Notes under the pieces: model-generated
Databases searched by the model: none
What the model was told of the DNA's origin: nothing
The model's input: the letters and a program-made list of their open reading frames with translations, nothing else
Program-made: the position numbers and the translations under genes
Assembly: GCA_903830725.1 (NCBI GenBank)
Contig: CAIKVH010000133.1
Location: 1 to 57,002 of the forward strand
Direction of reading: 5' to 3'
DNA from: an uncultured Burkholderiales bacterium
GTDB lineage: Bacteria; Pseudomonadota; Gammaproteobacteria; Burkholderiales; Burkholderiaceae_C
DNA: 57,002 nucleotides
Shown here: positions 45,544 through 54,522 of the stretch, piece by piece
Layout of the letters: each line of letters begins with the position of its first letter
How positions within the stretch are numbered: position 1 is the stretch's first letter

Positions 45544-47145
45544 ATGATTTTTAGAACAAAACCTGATTTACACATTTTCAAAAAAGCTTTTACCTTGAAA
45601 AATACCCTTCATAAATTTCGCATAATCGCAATAATTAGCGTATTTAGCAGCGCTTGCATTTTTCTACTTGGTGGCTGCGCGTCTGGTCTTGATCCAGAGA
45701 ACAACGCCGCAAAGATTTCACCCGACGGCGCAAATGACACAGCTTTGACAAAATCCGCAAGTGTCCAGCCCAATTTACCTAAGCCCGCAAGAGCCAATTC
45801 CAAAAGTGTCATTAACATTGCTCGCGAGCGTGCAAGCTCCGAGGAGCTCTCGGCCATTCGAGTCCAAACGATTAATGCGGATGAAGTAATGGAGGTAAAG
45901 CTAGCAAATGATTTGTGGGAGAGAATTAGAAAGGGATATGCAATGCCCGATCTTGATACAGATGTAGTGCATGAGCGAGAACAGTGGTACTCATCCAAGG
46001 GTGAATATCTTACGAGAACGACTCAACGCTCAAGCAAATACCTTTATTACATCGTAGAAGAACTAGAAAACAGAAAAATGCCTACAGAACTGGCATTACT
46101 TCCCTTCATTGAGAGCTCATTTAATCCTCAAGCCATTTCCTCTGCAAAAGCATCAGGAATGTGGCAATTCATGCCCAAGACGGGTAAGAATTTTGATCTA
46201 AAACAAAATGTTTTTAGAGACGATAGAAGAGATGTGCTTGCTTCTACCCGGGCTGCGTTGGATTATTTACAAAAACTGTATCTGCAATTTGGAGATTGGC
46301 ACCTCGCCTTGGCCGCCTACAACTGGGGGGAAGGAAATGTCAACAAGGCAATTCAACGCAGTAAGAATGCGGGGTTCGGTGGTTCTTATACTGAGCTGAA
46401 TATGCCCAATGAAACGCGTTTGTATATACCTAAATTTCAGGCAGTTAAGAATATTGTGGCTAACCCAAATAATTTTGGAATCACCTTGGCTGACATCCCT
46501 AACCACCCTTACTTTCAAACCGTACCCCTACCCAGAGATATGGACGTTCGAGTGGCTGCCCATCTAGCCGATGTCACGATGGAGGACTTTACGGCTCTAA
46601 ATCCCTCTGCTCATCTCCCAGTTTTGCTGGCAGGAGGAACGCCTCAAATATTGCTTCCATGGGACAATGCGGAGATATTTCAACGCAATTACGAAACATT
46701 TGGTGGGAAATTAGCGAGTTGGACAGCATGGGTAGCACCTACGACGATGAAAGTTTCTGAGGCTGCTAAACGCTTCAAAATGAGTGAAGCGGAATTCAGA
46801 AACATCAACAACATTCCGCCCAAAATGCTCATAAAAGCTGGATCTGCACTGTTAGTACCTAGGGGTGACAAAATAAAGTTCGATGTTTCGGCTGAAATAG
46901 CAGATACCGGACAAGTTAGCCTGGCTCCGGAAATTACTTTAAGGAAATCACAACTTCGCGTAACAAAGAAAGACACGCTCGAATCGTTTGCAATGAAACA
47001 CCGGATCAAAGCAACTCAGCTCGCAGAGTGGAACCAAATGGCTTTAAATACTGCGCTAAAGCCAGGGCAAGTATTGATCATTTATACGGCTCAGGCGAGT
47101 GTGGGCAAGCGTAGAAATATTAAAGTTGCCAACCACACCCACTAA
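45544..47145 (+). CDS. mltD: Membrane-bound lytic murein transglycosylase D-like lipoprotein
   Basis: The 533-residue lipoprotein has lipobox LLGGC (Cys45 from ATG 45544). An SLT catalytic domain carries Glu in LPFIESSFNP, then SAKASGMWQFMP and LAAYNWGEGNV. Two LysM-like repeats follow (about 400-445 and 470-515) for peptidoglycan binding. It cleaves glycan strands to 1,6-anhydro ends from the outer membrane. TTG 45535 is an alternative start. Follows gloB by 63 bp, a pairing also seen in enterobacteria. Confidence 0.9.
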   Translation: MIFRTKPDLHIFKKAFTLKNTLHKFRIIAIISVFSSACIFLLGGCASGLDPENNAAKISPDGANDTALTKSASVQPNLPKPARANSKSVINIARERASSEELSAIRVQTINADEVMEVKLANDLWERIRKGYAMPDLDTDVVHEREQWYSSKGEYLTRTTQRSSKYLYYIVEELENRKMPTELALLPFIESSFNPQAISSAKASGMWQFMPKTGKNFDLKQNVFRDDRRDVLASTRAALDYLQKLYLQFGDWHLALAAYNWGEGNVNKAIQRSKNAGFGGSYTELNMPNETRLYIPKFQAVKNIVANPNNFGITLADIPNHPYFQTVPLPRDMDVRVAAHLADVTMEDFTALNPSAHLPVLLAGGTPQILLPWDNAEIFQRNYETFGGKLASWTAWVAPTTMKVSEAAKRFKMSEAEFRNINNIPPKMLIKAGSALLVPRGDKIKFDVSAEIADTGQVSLAPEITLRKSQLRVTKKDTLESFAMKHRIKATQLAEWNQMALNTALKPGQVLIIYTAQASVGKRRNIKVANHTH

Positions 47146-47206
47146 GAACTCCCCCAACTATTATTATGTTGTAGGACTCATCAGACTAACTGCGTTGGAA
47201 TTAGCA

Positions 47207-48076
47207 TCAGACGACAGGGGGTTGCCAACGCATCAACCTACGCTCTAGACGCCCAACAATTGCATCTAAGAGTAATGCACAAATAGTTAAAACCACTATT
47301 CCAGCGAAGACTGTGTTGACATCAAATGTCCCCTCCGCCTGAAGAATCAAGTAACCGACGCCCCTCGCGGAACCCAGATATTCACCGACCACGGCCCCAA
47401 CAAAGGCCAAACCCACTGAGCTGTGAAGGCTTGAGAAAACCCAACTGGTTGCACTAGGTAAATAAACAGTTTTAAGGAGCTTGGATGCATTAGCACCTAG
47501 CATTCTGGCGTTGGCAAGAATGACTGGATTCACCTCTCGAATGCCTTGATACACATTAAAGAAAACGACAAAGAAGACAAGGGTTACCGCGAGTGCAACC
47601 TTGCTCCAAATACCCAGTCCAAACCAGAGTCCAAATATTGGAGCCAAAATGACACGTGGCATCGAATTAAGAGCTTTAATGTAGGGATCTAGCAAAGCGC
47701 TCGTCAGGGGCGATAGTGCGAGCCATAACCCAAGCGCAAGACCTAGCGTGGTGCCAATGACAAAAGCCAGAACAGTCTCTAACAAAGTGACGCCCAAATG
47801 AATATAAATTTCACCCGTGCCGCGAATACCACTCGTTATCCAGTCGTTGGGGGCAATCGTTACAGGAATAAACCATTCAACTATTCTGATTAAAACCGCT
47901 TGGGGTTGCCCCAAAAAGAAGGCCCACTGGGGGTCGTTGGAGGCCAAATTCCAAATCGTCAGAGTTATAAATCCAAGCAAAAGTTGCCACAACCATAGAC
48001 GCTTGAAAATACTCGAGTTTGAAGCACTCTCAAACTGAGCAGGAGACAACTTTAGAGTTGACTTCGGTTTATTCAT
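47207..48076 (-). CDS. ABC transporter permease, nitrate/sulfonate/taurine type
   Basis: The 289-residue inner-membrane permease has six predicted TM helices and the SsuC/TauC-type signatures LGLALGLWLALSPL and LNSMPRVILAPIFGLWFG. An EAA-like loop is present near MLGANASKLLKTVYLPSA. It is the third gene of the importer operon and overlaps the ATPase gene by 8 nt. Substrate unknown. Confidence 0.9.
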   Translation of the reverse strand: MNKPKSTLKLSPAQFESASNSSIFKRLWLWQLLLGFITLTIWNLASNDPQWAFFLGQPQAVLIRIVEWFIPVTIAPNDWITSGIRGTGEIYIHLGVTLLETVLAFVIGTTLGLALGLWLALSPLTSALLDPYIKALNSMPRVILAPIFGLWFGLGIWSKVALAVTLVFFVVFFNVYQGIREVNPVILANARMLGANASKLLKTVYLPSATSWVFSSLHSSVGLAFVGAVVGEYLGSARGVGYLILQAEGTFDVNTVFAGIVVLTICALLLDAIVGRLERRLMRWQPPVV

Positions 48077-48893
48077 ACAACTGCTCCGAGGTTGGATTGA
48101 TCAGTTGTTGATATCCCTTTAAAACTTCGCCTCGCAAAACCTCCCAAATTTGTTCATGAAGCCTGGTGTAATTTAAATCATGACGAATCTCAGTCACATT
48201 GCGGGGGCGATTAAGGTTAATTTCAAATTCACCAATAGGATATGTTGCAGGCCCAGCTGACAACACAATCACCCTGTCACTGAGCGCGATGGCCTCGTCT
48301 AAGTCGTGGGTAATAAAGAGCACGGCTTTTTTTTGTTTGGACCAAATATCCAACACTTCATTTTCCATTAACTGGCGAGTTTGAACATCTAAGGCAGAAA
48401 AGGGCTCGTCCATCAAAATGATGTCAGGATTTAAAACCAAGGTCTGCGCTAGAGCAACACGCTTGCGCATCCCCCCAGATAGTTGATAAATATAGCTATT
48501 GGCAAATTTGCTTAACCCCACCTTAGATAACCAATCCATAGCCTGATCCATTGCGCTTAATTTGGGTTCACCTCTGTACTCAAGACCCAACAATATATTC
48601 TCAAGTGCTGTCCGCCAAGGCAACAAAGCTTCGGACTGGAACATATAGCCCGCTCTCGAATTAAGTCCAGTCAAAGGCCTGCCAAATACACGCACCGACC
48701 CTTGAGATGGTTTTAAGAGCCCTGCAGCAACGTTTAAGAGCGTTGACTTACCACAACCAGTCGGACCAACAACGCTTACGAATTCACCTGCGCGGATTTG
48801 CAAAGTTGCTTCTTTAACCGCGGTATAAACCCCACCGCCGGAGTTTGATGCAAACTCACAGGTAATATTATCTAGTTCTAGTGCGAAACTCAT
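48069..48893 (-). CDS. ABC transporter ATP-binding protein, nitrate/sulfonate type
   Basis: The 274-residue ATPase has Walker A GPTGCGKST, signature LSGGMRKR, Walker B IILMDEPFSALD and switch His in LFITHDLDEA. The pattern matches SsuB/TauB. Its ATG shares one base with the stop of the binding-protein gene (TAATG). It energises the adjacent permease. Confidence 0.93.
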   Translation of the reverse strand: MSFALELDNITCEFASNSGGGVYTAVKEATLQIRAGEFVSVVGPTGCGKSTLLNVAAGLLKPSQGSVRVFGRPLTGLNSRAGYMFQSEALLPWRTALENILLGLEYRGEPKLSAMDQAMDWLSKVGLSKFANSYIYQLSGGMRKRVALAQTLVLNPDIILMDEPFSALDVQTRQLMENEVLDIWSKQKKAVLFITHDLDEAIALSDRVIVLSAGPATYPIGEFEINLNRPRNVTEIRHDLNYTRLHEQIWEVLRGEVLKGYQQLINPTSEQLYE

Positions 48894-49951
48894 TAAGCCT
48901 TGAATCGTTCTTTTGCTCGAATGGCAAAATTATTGGTGAAGGTTTTAGAAAGAATGATTTTATCAGCATGAATGTCTGGCTCAAAACTGGTGATTGCTTT
49001 TAAAGCAGTCGGGGGAGCGTCACTTGACATAACCCCATCTAGGGAGATGGCCTCTCTAATTTTGCCAAAAGATGCAAGGTACAGGGCTCGGTCTCCGAGT
49101 AAATAATTCTCAGGAACCGTTTTAATGATGTCTGAGGGTCCAGCAGTTTGTAGCCATTTGAGTGCTTGAACTATGGCATTAGCCATAGCTTGGCATGTAT
49201 TTGGATTTTTCTGAATAAAGTCTTGCGAAGCATACAAACAAGCAGCAGGCATAGGCCCACCAAAAACCTGTTGAGTTCCTTTGAGCGTTCGGGTGTCATA
49301 AATAATTTTCACATCCCCCTTTTGCTCTAGCATAGTCATCACGGGATCAATATTACTGATGGCATCGATCTGACCACTTCTTAAGGCAGCAAGCGCACCC
49401 GCAGATGTGCCAACGCCTATAAAACTGACGTCACTGGCTTTTAAACCTGCTTTTGAGAGTACCAAATTAGCCGCTACATTGGTTGAAGAACCAGGAGCAC
49501 TGACACCAATCTTCTTTCCTCGTAAATCCTCTAGTCCGCGGTAATTTGGCATGTTCTTAAGCGACACGCCAATTGCAATCTGGGGAGCACGCCCTTGTAA
49601 AACGAAGGATTGATAGAACTGGTTCTTTGCCTGTAGGTAAATGGTGTGCTCATAAGCCCCTGAACAGACATCTGCGGATCCACCTACCATAGCTTGTAGC
49701 GCTTTTGCGCCACCCGCAAAATCACTAATCTCAACTTCTAGGCCCTCGCTCTTAAAGTATCCAAGTTGCTCAGCAAGCGTTAGTGGCAAATAATAAAAAG
49801 TTGCCTTTCCTCCAACCGCTACAGCAACTTTTGTTTTCTCGAGTTTGGTTTGTGCAACGCTATTTGACGCATAACCAGCCCACCCCGATAAGCCGGTCAA
49901 AGATAGCGCTAATGATTTTGTGAAATCTCTTTTATTTATTAATTTAGACAT
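48893..49951 (-). CDS. ABC transporter substrate-binding protein, SsuA/NMT1-like
   Basis: The 352-residue periplasmic protein has a signal peptide with a Tat-like KRDF preceding a hydrophobic Leu/Gly stretch and cleavage near NSVAQ. It contains GYFKSEGLEVEI and GAKALQAMVGGSADV, typical of the SsuA/NrtA/THI5-like fold. It is the first gene of the operon. The ligand could be an aliphatic sulfonate, nitrate or a pyrimidine precursor; sequence does not decide. No linked monooxygenase is present. Confidence 0.87.
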   Translation of the reverse strand: MSKLINKRDFTKSLALSLTGLSGWAGYASNSVAQTKLEKTKVAVAVGGKATFYYLPLTLAEQLGYFKSEGLEVEISDFAGGAKALQAMVGGSADVCSGAYEHTIYLQAKNQFYQSFVLQGRAPQIAIGVSLKNMPNYRGLEDLRGKKIGVSAPGSSTNVAANLVLSKAGLKASDVSFIGVGTSAGALAALRSGQIDAISNIDPVMTMLEQKGDVKIIYDTRTLKGTQQVFGGPMPAACLYASQDFIQKNPNTCQAMANAIVQALKWLQTAGPSDIIKTVPENYLLGDRALYLASFGKIREAISLDGVMSSDAPPTALKAITSFEPDIHADKIILSKTFTNNFAIRAKERFKA

Positions 49952-50136
49952 TCTATTTTCCAGAAATTATTTAAATCTCGCCGTCAAAATTCCGATCCCA
50001 AGGAGATAACTCTTTCCCCAGGGCAACTCTTTAAATAATAGCTCTAAAATCGAAAATTTAAATTAGTAGCTTCCCGGTGCAATAAAAAATAATAGAACCC
50101 GTTCGCCTGTATTAATCTCTATAGTTTTAACGAAGT

Positions 50137-50733
50137 TTAGGCGCTCCGTCTGTCGACCATTGCGTGAGCAATGGTGCCTATATCTACATACTCTAGTTCA
50201 CTCCCAACGGGCACTCCTCGGGCCAAACGTGTAACGTTGAGCCCCCTCTTTTTCAAAGTCTCAGTCAAAACAAAGGCCGTAGCCTCGCCTTCGGCGTTAA
50301 AGTTAGTAGCTAGGATGACTTCTTTAACAACGCCGTCGCACGCCCTATCAATAAGCGACTGAATTCCCATCTCCTTGGGACCCATGCCATCTAAAGGACT
50401 GAGAGTCCCCATGAGAACGAAATAATAGCCCTTGTAGGCGGCGGTTTTTTCAACTGCAGATTGATCTGCAGGCGTTTCAACAACGCACAAGCGAGTCGAG
50501 TCACGACTCGTATCTTGACAAGTGGTACAAACGGGGTCTTCGGAAAGTGAATGGCAGCGAGAGCAGTGTTGAACCGAATCATAGGCCTTTATCAAAGCCT
50601 GGGCTAACAACTGAGCACCCTCCCTATCGCGCTCCATAAGGTGATATGCCATTCTGGATGCCGAACGTTCTCCGACCCCTGGAAGTCTTTTAAAGGCCTC
50701 TATCAGAGCCTCAATAGAGCTAGGTGCTCCCAT
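50137..50733 (-). CDS. recR: Recombination protein RecR
   Basis: The 198-residue RecFOR mediator has an HhH segment ([19 protein letters not shown]) and a four-cysteine zinc finger ([16 protein letters not shown]). A Toprim domain follows ([16 protein letters not shown]), and the C-terminal Walker B-like [14 protein letters not shown]. It begins 4 nt after ybaB, in the conserved dnaX-ybaB-recR operon. Confidence 0.96.
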   Translation of the reverse strand: MGAPSSIEALIEAFKRLPGVGERSASRMAYHLMERDREGAQLLAQALIKAYDSVQHCSRCHSLSEDPVCTTCQDTSRDSTRLCVVETPADQSAVEKTAAYKGYYFVLMGTLSPLDGMGPKEMGIQSLIDRACDGVVKEVILATNFNAEGEATAFVLTETLKKRGLNVTRLARGVPVGSELEYVDIGTIAHAMVDRRSA

Positions 50734-50737
50734 TGAA

Positions 50738-51058
50738 TTAGAAAGGCAACTTCATGCCAGCAGGAAGACCAGCAGATAGCTTCCCCATTTTGGCTTCGCT
50801 CGTTTCCTCAGCCTTGCGGGCGGCATCATTAAATGCAGCGGTTAACAAATCCTCAAGCATTTCGTGGTCGTCCATGACGGATGGATCGATATGAACACGT
50901 TTAACAACGTGCTTACAACTCATCTCTACCCTTACTTTGCCGCTCGCAGCTTCTCCCGTTACGTCGATCAAAGCAAGCTCATCCTGCGCTTTGCGAAGGT
51001 TTTCTTGCATCATCTGCGCTTGCTTCATGAGTCCTGATAACTGTCCTTTGTTAAACAT
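50738..51058 (-). CDS. ybaB: YbaB/EbfC nucleoid-associated protein
   Basis: The 106-residue DNA-binding protein starts [21 protein letters not shown] and ends with a GMKLPF tail, both typical of YbaB/EbfC. It forms dimers that bind DNA and sit between dnaX and recR in most proteobacteria. Gaps are 49 bp after dnaX and 4 bp before recR. Confidence 0.95.
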   Translation of the reverse strand: MFNKGQLSGLMKQAQMMQENLRKAQDELALIDVTGEAASGKVRVEMSCKHVVKRVHIDPSVMDDHEMLEDLLTAAFNDAARKAEETSEAKMGKLSAGLPAGMKLPF

Positions 51059-51107
51059 ATTTAATTTCCTATTTCATTTCGTAATACATTGTTTGTGAAT
51101 GTGAGTT

Positions 51108-53096
51108 TCAAGCGGGCTGACTGCGCTTATTGTCTAAGTTACCGCTTTGCTTGTCATTTTGTTTGTTATTTTGTTCGATAGGTTTGATACTTCCCATGAT
51201 GATTTTTGCATCAAACTCTTGAACCATCCTCAGGACCAGCGGATCATTCTGGATCCGTTCAAGTAGCTCTTTCTCTCGAGCCGTGTTTTTGGCAATGTTG
51301 CGCCGTGCTGGACTGTCCTTTACAACTCCAATTTCAAATTGCAATAAGACATCATAGCCTACCGTTTTCAAAGCCACCTGGAGTTGATCTCTGTGATTTT
51401 TCGCGTTTAAATTATCGCTCTCAACGCGCAGTATCCATGCATCACTTTCTCGACCTAGCAACTGGGACTGAAGGGCAAGCTCGCGATTTAATCCGTGCAC
51501 CAAATCTGATTCTACTAATTTGTATACAACTTCGCTCCAAAAGTCTCCCTCAGGAGTCATCACCAACTCTCTTATTACACCGGGCTTGGTGATCTCTAGC
51601 GTCTGACTCGTTAGGTTTTGTTGATGAACCGACACAGGAATCATCTCCGTGGACTCAATCTCTACGTCGCGGTTTTGATGAATGCCACTCACACTCATGT
51701 CCCGAACGGGTAAAGAGAGTGGGGAGGAATTTTGCGATGCCGAAGCTTGCGATGTCGAAGCTTCAACCTTAGACAACACATTTTGAACCGCTACTTCGCT
51801 GACACGCTGCGCCTGGCCCAGCCCCTGAGCTTGTCCGATTGGAACTTTATTTACCACCGTCTTGACTGAACCGTTTACAGCTTCATCACCTAATTCAGCA
51901 TTTCTAAGACTTTGTTGCTCAGCCTCAATTTTTAAAGTTTTTTTTTGAGCCTCAGCCCCAGAATCAGTCATTGGCCTGTCAGCACCAGTGGCTTTAAATG
52001 CCAACAAACGGAGCATAATCATAGTCAGGCCAGTGTACTCATCAGGGGCAAGCCCCAATTCGGCTCGTCCCTGGAGACACATGCTGTAAAGCAATTGCGT
52101 TTCATCGGGTGCTAACTCATGTGCTAAAGCACCCACGTCCTCAGCTGTTGGATCAACCGATTGACTGTCAGTTTGTAATGCTTGATTAAAGTTGGGAACA
52201 TTTTGAACAACCGCCATACGCTGGAGAACACGTGCCATCTCTTCAAGCGTTGATGCAGCGTTGACTCCCATTTTTCGGATATTTTCACAAATCTTAAAAA
52301 CCGCATTACCGTCGGCTTGAGATAAAGCTTTAATCAAATCAAAAATATATCCAAAGTCAACACTTCCAAGCATCAATCGAACCTTGTCTTCCTTCAATTC
52401 TCCGCCCCCAAACGCTATGGCTTGATCGGTCAAAGACAAAGCATCTCTCATTGATCCCCTTGCCGACTGAGCAATAAGGTGTAAAGCCTTCACTTCGGCT
52501 TTAACCTCTTCTGCGCCAAGCACGCCTTGAAGATGCTCCAATATGGTCTCAGGTGCCATGGGTCTTAAATTGAACTGCAAGCACCGAGAAAGCACGGTTA
52601 CTGGAACCTTTTGAGGATCAGTCGTAGCAAGAACAAATTTCAAATACTCAGGTGGCTCCTCAAGCGTCTTTAACATAGAGTTAAAGGCATGATTGGTCAG
52701 CATATGAACTTCATCAATCATAAATACTTTGAAGCGTCCTTGCACAGGCTTATAAACAGCTTGCTCTAGGAGTTGTTGCACCTCGTCGACCCCGCGATTA
52801 GATGCAGCGTCCAACTCGGTGTAATCTACGAAGCGACCTGCATCGATTTGAGTACACGCATCACAAACACCGCAAGGCTCGCAAGTAATGCCTTTTTCAC
52901 AGTTAAGGGATTTAGCCAAAATCCTTGAAACTGTAGTTTTACCCACGCCCCGCGTACCCGTAAATAAATAGGCATGATGCAAGCGCTGTGTCGTCAGCGC
53001 ATTTGATAGCGCTGTAACAACGTGAGACTGCCCAACCAACTCCGCGAACGTCTTGGGTCTATATTTACGGGCTAAAACTATGTATGACATAAACAT
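51108..53096 (-). CDS. dnaX: DNA polymerase III subunits tau/gamma
   Basis: The 662-residue clamp-loader ATPase has Walker A GTRGVGKTTVSR and a zinc module CEKGITCEPCGVCDAC. Walker B with the DEVH box reads FMIDEVHML, and sensor motif VLSRCLQF follows. Domains I-III end near residue 365. A Lys-coding A9 run (51938-51946 as T9 on plus) lies at about codon 384, where slippage in either direction gives an immediate stop and a gamma-like product. The C-terminal tau region has a Gln/Asn/Lys-rich tail. ATG 53090 (MSYIVLARKYRP) is the better family start; ATG 53096 is two codons upstream. Confidence 0.95.
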   Translation of the reverse strand: MFMSYIVLARKYRPKTFAELVGQSHVVTALSNALTTQRLHHAYLFTGTRGVGKTTVSRILAKSLNCEKGITCEPCGVCDACTQIDAGRFVDYTELDAASNRGVDEVQQLLEQAVYKPVQGRFKVFMIDEVHMLTNHAFNSMLKTLEEPPEYLKFVLATTDPQKVPVTVLSRCLQFNLRPMAPETILEHLQGVLGAEEVKAEVKALHLIAQSARGSMRDALSLTDQAIAFGGGELKEDKVRLMLGSVDFGYIFDLIKALSQADGNAVFKICENIRKMGVNAASTLEEMARVLQRMAVVQNVPNFNQALQTDSQSVDPTAEDVGALAHELAPDETQLLYSMCLQGRAELGLAPDEYTGLTMIMLRLLAFKATGADRPMTDSGAEAQKKTLKIEAEQQSLRNAELGDEAVNGSVKTVVNKVPIGQAQGLGQAQRVSEVAVQNVLSKVEASTSQASASQNSSPLSLPVRDMSVSGIHQNRDVEIESTEMIPVSVHQQNLTSQTLEITKPGVIRELVMTPEGDFWSEVVYKLVESDLVHGLNRELALQSQLLGRESDAWILRVESDNLNAKNHRDQLQVALKTVGYDVLLQFEIGVVKDSPARRNIAKNTAREKELLERIQNDPLVLRMVQEFDAKIIMGSIKPIEQNNKQNDKQSGNLDNKRSQPA
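51938..51946 (-). promoter_or_regulatory. A9 slippage run in dnaX
   Basis: The coding strand reads C-AAAAAAAAA-C, in frame CAA AAA AAA ACT. A minus-one shift reads AAC TTT AAA AAT TGA; loss of one A reads CTT TAA. Both end at once, giving about 385-390 residues. Confidence 0.45.
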
Positions 53097-53155
53097 CTAT
53101 TCTAATCGGCAGAACAAGCGCCCAACCCTAAGTTTGCACGATTAAATTACTCGAA

Positions 53156-53186
53156 TTGCACACTAGTGGACAAGAATGCGTACAAT
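53156..53186 (+). promoter_or_regulatory. Predicted promoter of the 4.5S RNA gene
   Basis: TTGCAC (53156-53161) and TACAAT (53181-53186) are 19 nt apart. The RNA 5' end would start 8 nt after the second box. Confidence 0.4.
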
Positions 53187-53194
53187 TGCATCTG

Positions 53195-53287
53195 ACGGGC
53201 CTTCCCGCATGGTCTAGCGGCCAACCGGGTCAGGTGGGGAACCAAGCAGCCCTAACTGTGAAGCCAGTGCCGGGGTCAAGGCTCGTC
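53195..53287 (+). ncRNA. ffs: 4.5S signal recognition particle RNA
   Basis: The core GGTCAGGTGGGGAACCAAGC followed by AGCC matches the conserved SRP RNA tip: symmetric loop, GGxGGGGAACC hairpin and AAGCAGCC strand. A terminal helix forms between GACGGGCCTT (53195-53204) and AAGGCTCGTC (53278-53287) with one wobble pair. The RNA of about 93 nt binds Ffh and targets membrane proteins. It lies divergently from dnaX, its usual neighbour. Confidence 0.92.
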
Positions 53288-53335
53288 AACTTACTTAATA
53301 ACCCTTTAATCGCGCCCTAGACGGATTGCTCTACT

Positions 53336-53935
53336 CTAATTCTTAGCCATTGGACATACATGAGTGAGGCCGTCGAGCCCCTGTTTATCTATAGCAAATT
53401 TAACCTTTCTAGAAGAACCTTGTCCATCAAAAGTTATTTTGTAAATAGAGTCAAAGTCTTTATCTCCCCAATGCGGAACCGTTTGCGCTAAAGCGCTATC
53501 AAAGGGAGCGATCAATAGTTTCGCAATCGCATCAATTTGGTGGTGCTCCCAAGCAACAAAGATGGTTGCATCTCCCATCTCTGGAATTAACAAATACTCT
53601 GCAAGGGATGCGTAATTACTTAATGCATACCGAAGATTGACGGGCATCTCTAAACGAATCGCGGTAGGCTCTATTGTTGCAAGCGGTCTTATGTAGGCAT
53701 AGAGCGCTCCGCGGTCAAGCTTCAATTCGCTGGGGTTAGGTGCAAACAATTCCTGCGGTTTTCCGTACCTTTGAATTAATACATCAGGTAAAGCCAACGC
53801 TCTTTGTAGTCCTTGACAGGTTAGTTGCCCCAATCCCCCGTCAGGTTTCTCTGCATGACGAAACAACAGAACCGTCTCGCCAGCATGGGCCAGGGCGCAG
53901 AAAAAAAAGAAACCAATTAGTAGTATTTTGTTCAT
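53336..53935 (-). CDS. Periplasmic histidine phosphatase-like protein
   Basis: The 199-residue exported protein has a signal peptide (to ALAHA). The branch-1-like catalytic motif LLFRHAEKP follows directly, with Arg26 and His27, and a later EHHQ supplies the second His. Unlike SixA or phosphoglycerate mutase, the second half is divergent. Substrate unknown. Confidence 0.78.
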   Translation of the reverse strand: MNKILLIGFFFFCALAHAGETVLLFRHAEKPDGGLGQLTCQGLQRALALPDVLIQRYGKPQELFAPNPSELKLDRGALYAYIRPLATIEPTAIRLEMPVNLRYALSNYASLAEYLLIPEMGDATIFVAWEHHQIDAIAKLLIAPFDSALAQTVPHWGDKDFDSIYKITFDGQGSSRKVKFAIDKQGLDGLTHVCPMAKN

Positions 53936-53999
53936 AGTAATACAAAGTTTTTAGTAATTTTAGAGGATGTTCCTTTGCGCCAACCTTACCACCGTCCAC

Positions 54000-54029
54000 T
54001 AGACAATCACAGACACTGTGCGCTATACT
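54000..54029 (+). promoter_or_regulatory. Predicted umuD promoter
   Basis: TAGACA (54000-54005) and TATACT (54024-54029) are 18 nt apart. The expected transcription start falls at the LexA box. Confidence 0.5.
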
Positions 54030-54035
54030 AAAATA

Positions 54036-54051
54036 CTGTAATTAATTTCAG
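54036..54051 (+). promoter_or_regulatory. LexA (SOS) box upstream of umuDC
   Basis: CTGTAATTAATTTCAG fits CTG-N10-CAG. It lies 4 nt upstream of the umuD ATG and overlaps the predicted start of transcription, so LexA binding would block initiation. Confidence 0.82.
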
Positions 54052-54055
54052 TATT

Positions 54056-54502
54056 ATGAATAATATTAAAACTTCTCCCCCACACTCAGAGCCCGAAAGC
54101 ATTGATTCAACCGCGCTGATTTTGAACTTATGCGCGTGGCCCATGCTCGCAGGATTCCCCTCCCCCGCAGCAGACCATACCCAAAAACGGATTGACCTAA
54201 ATGATCACCTCATCCACAACAAAGAGGCCACGTTCCTCTTTCGAGTCAAAGGGGACTCAATGACCGGGATCGGCATCTACCAAGGGGACATGTTGGTTGT
54301 AGACCGATCAATAGAAGCCAAACATAATGACATTGTTATTGCAGTACTTAATAACGAGTTTACAGTCAAGCGCTTGTACCGACGCGGCGGCGTAGTCAAG
54401 CTCATTCCAGAGAATAATCTTTACCCTCCCATCGCCATCAAAAGCGGGGAAGAATTGAGTATTTGGGGAGTTGTTACCTACAACCTACATAAGCTTCACT
54501 AG
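54056..54502 (+). CDS. umuD: Translesion polymerase V subunit, LexA-family protease
   Basis: The 148-residue protein self-cleaves with RecA help to UmuD', which joins UmuC in polymerase V. The cleavage site is Ala32-Gly33 (MLAGFPSPAAD), where E. coli UmuD has Cys-Gly. Catalytic Ser68 (VKGDSMTG) and Lys105 (EFTVKRL) are 37 residues apart, as in E. coli. The ATG at 54056 has no Shine-Dalgarno sequence because the LexA box occupies the space. umuC starts 20 bp downstream. Confidence 0.95.
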   Translation: MNNIKTSPPHSEPESIDSTALILNLCAWPMLAGFPSPAADHTQKRIDLNDHLIHNKEATFLFRVKGDSMTGIGIYQGDMLVVDRSIEAKHNDIVIAVLNNEFTVKRLYRRGGVVKLIPENNLYPPIAIKSGEELSIWGVVTYNLHKLH

Positions 54503-54522
54503 TTTCATTAGCATCTATTTGT

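Noticed and set aside
53195..53287. Possible tRNA (GGTCTAGCGGCCAA looks tRNA-like)
   Set aside because: No cloverleaf or T loop; the GGTCAGG...AAGCAGCC core is SRP RNA.
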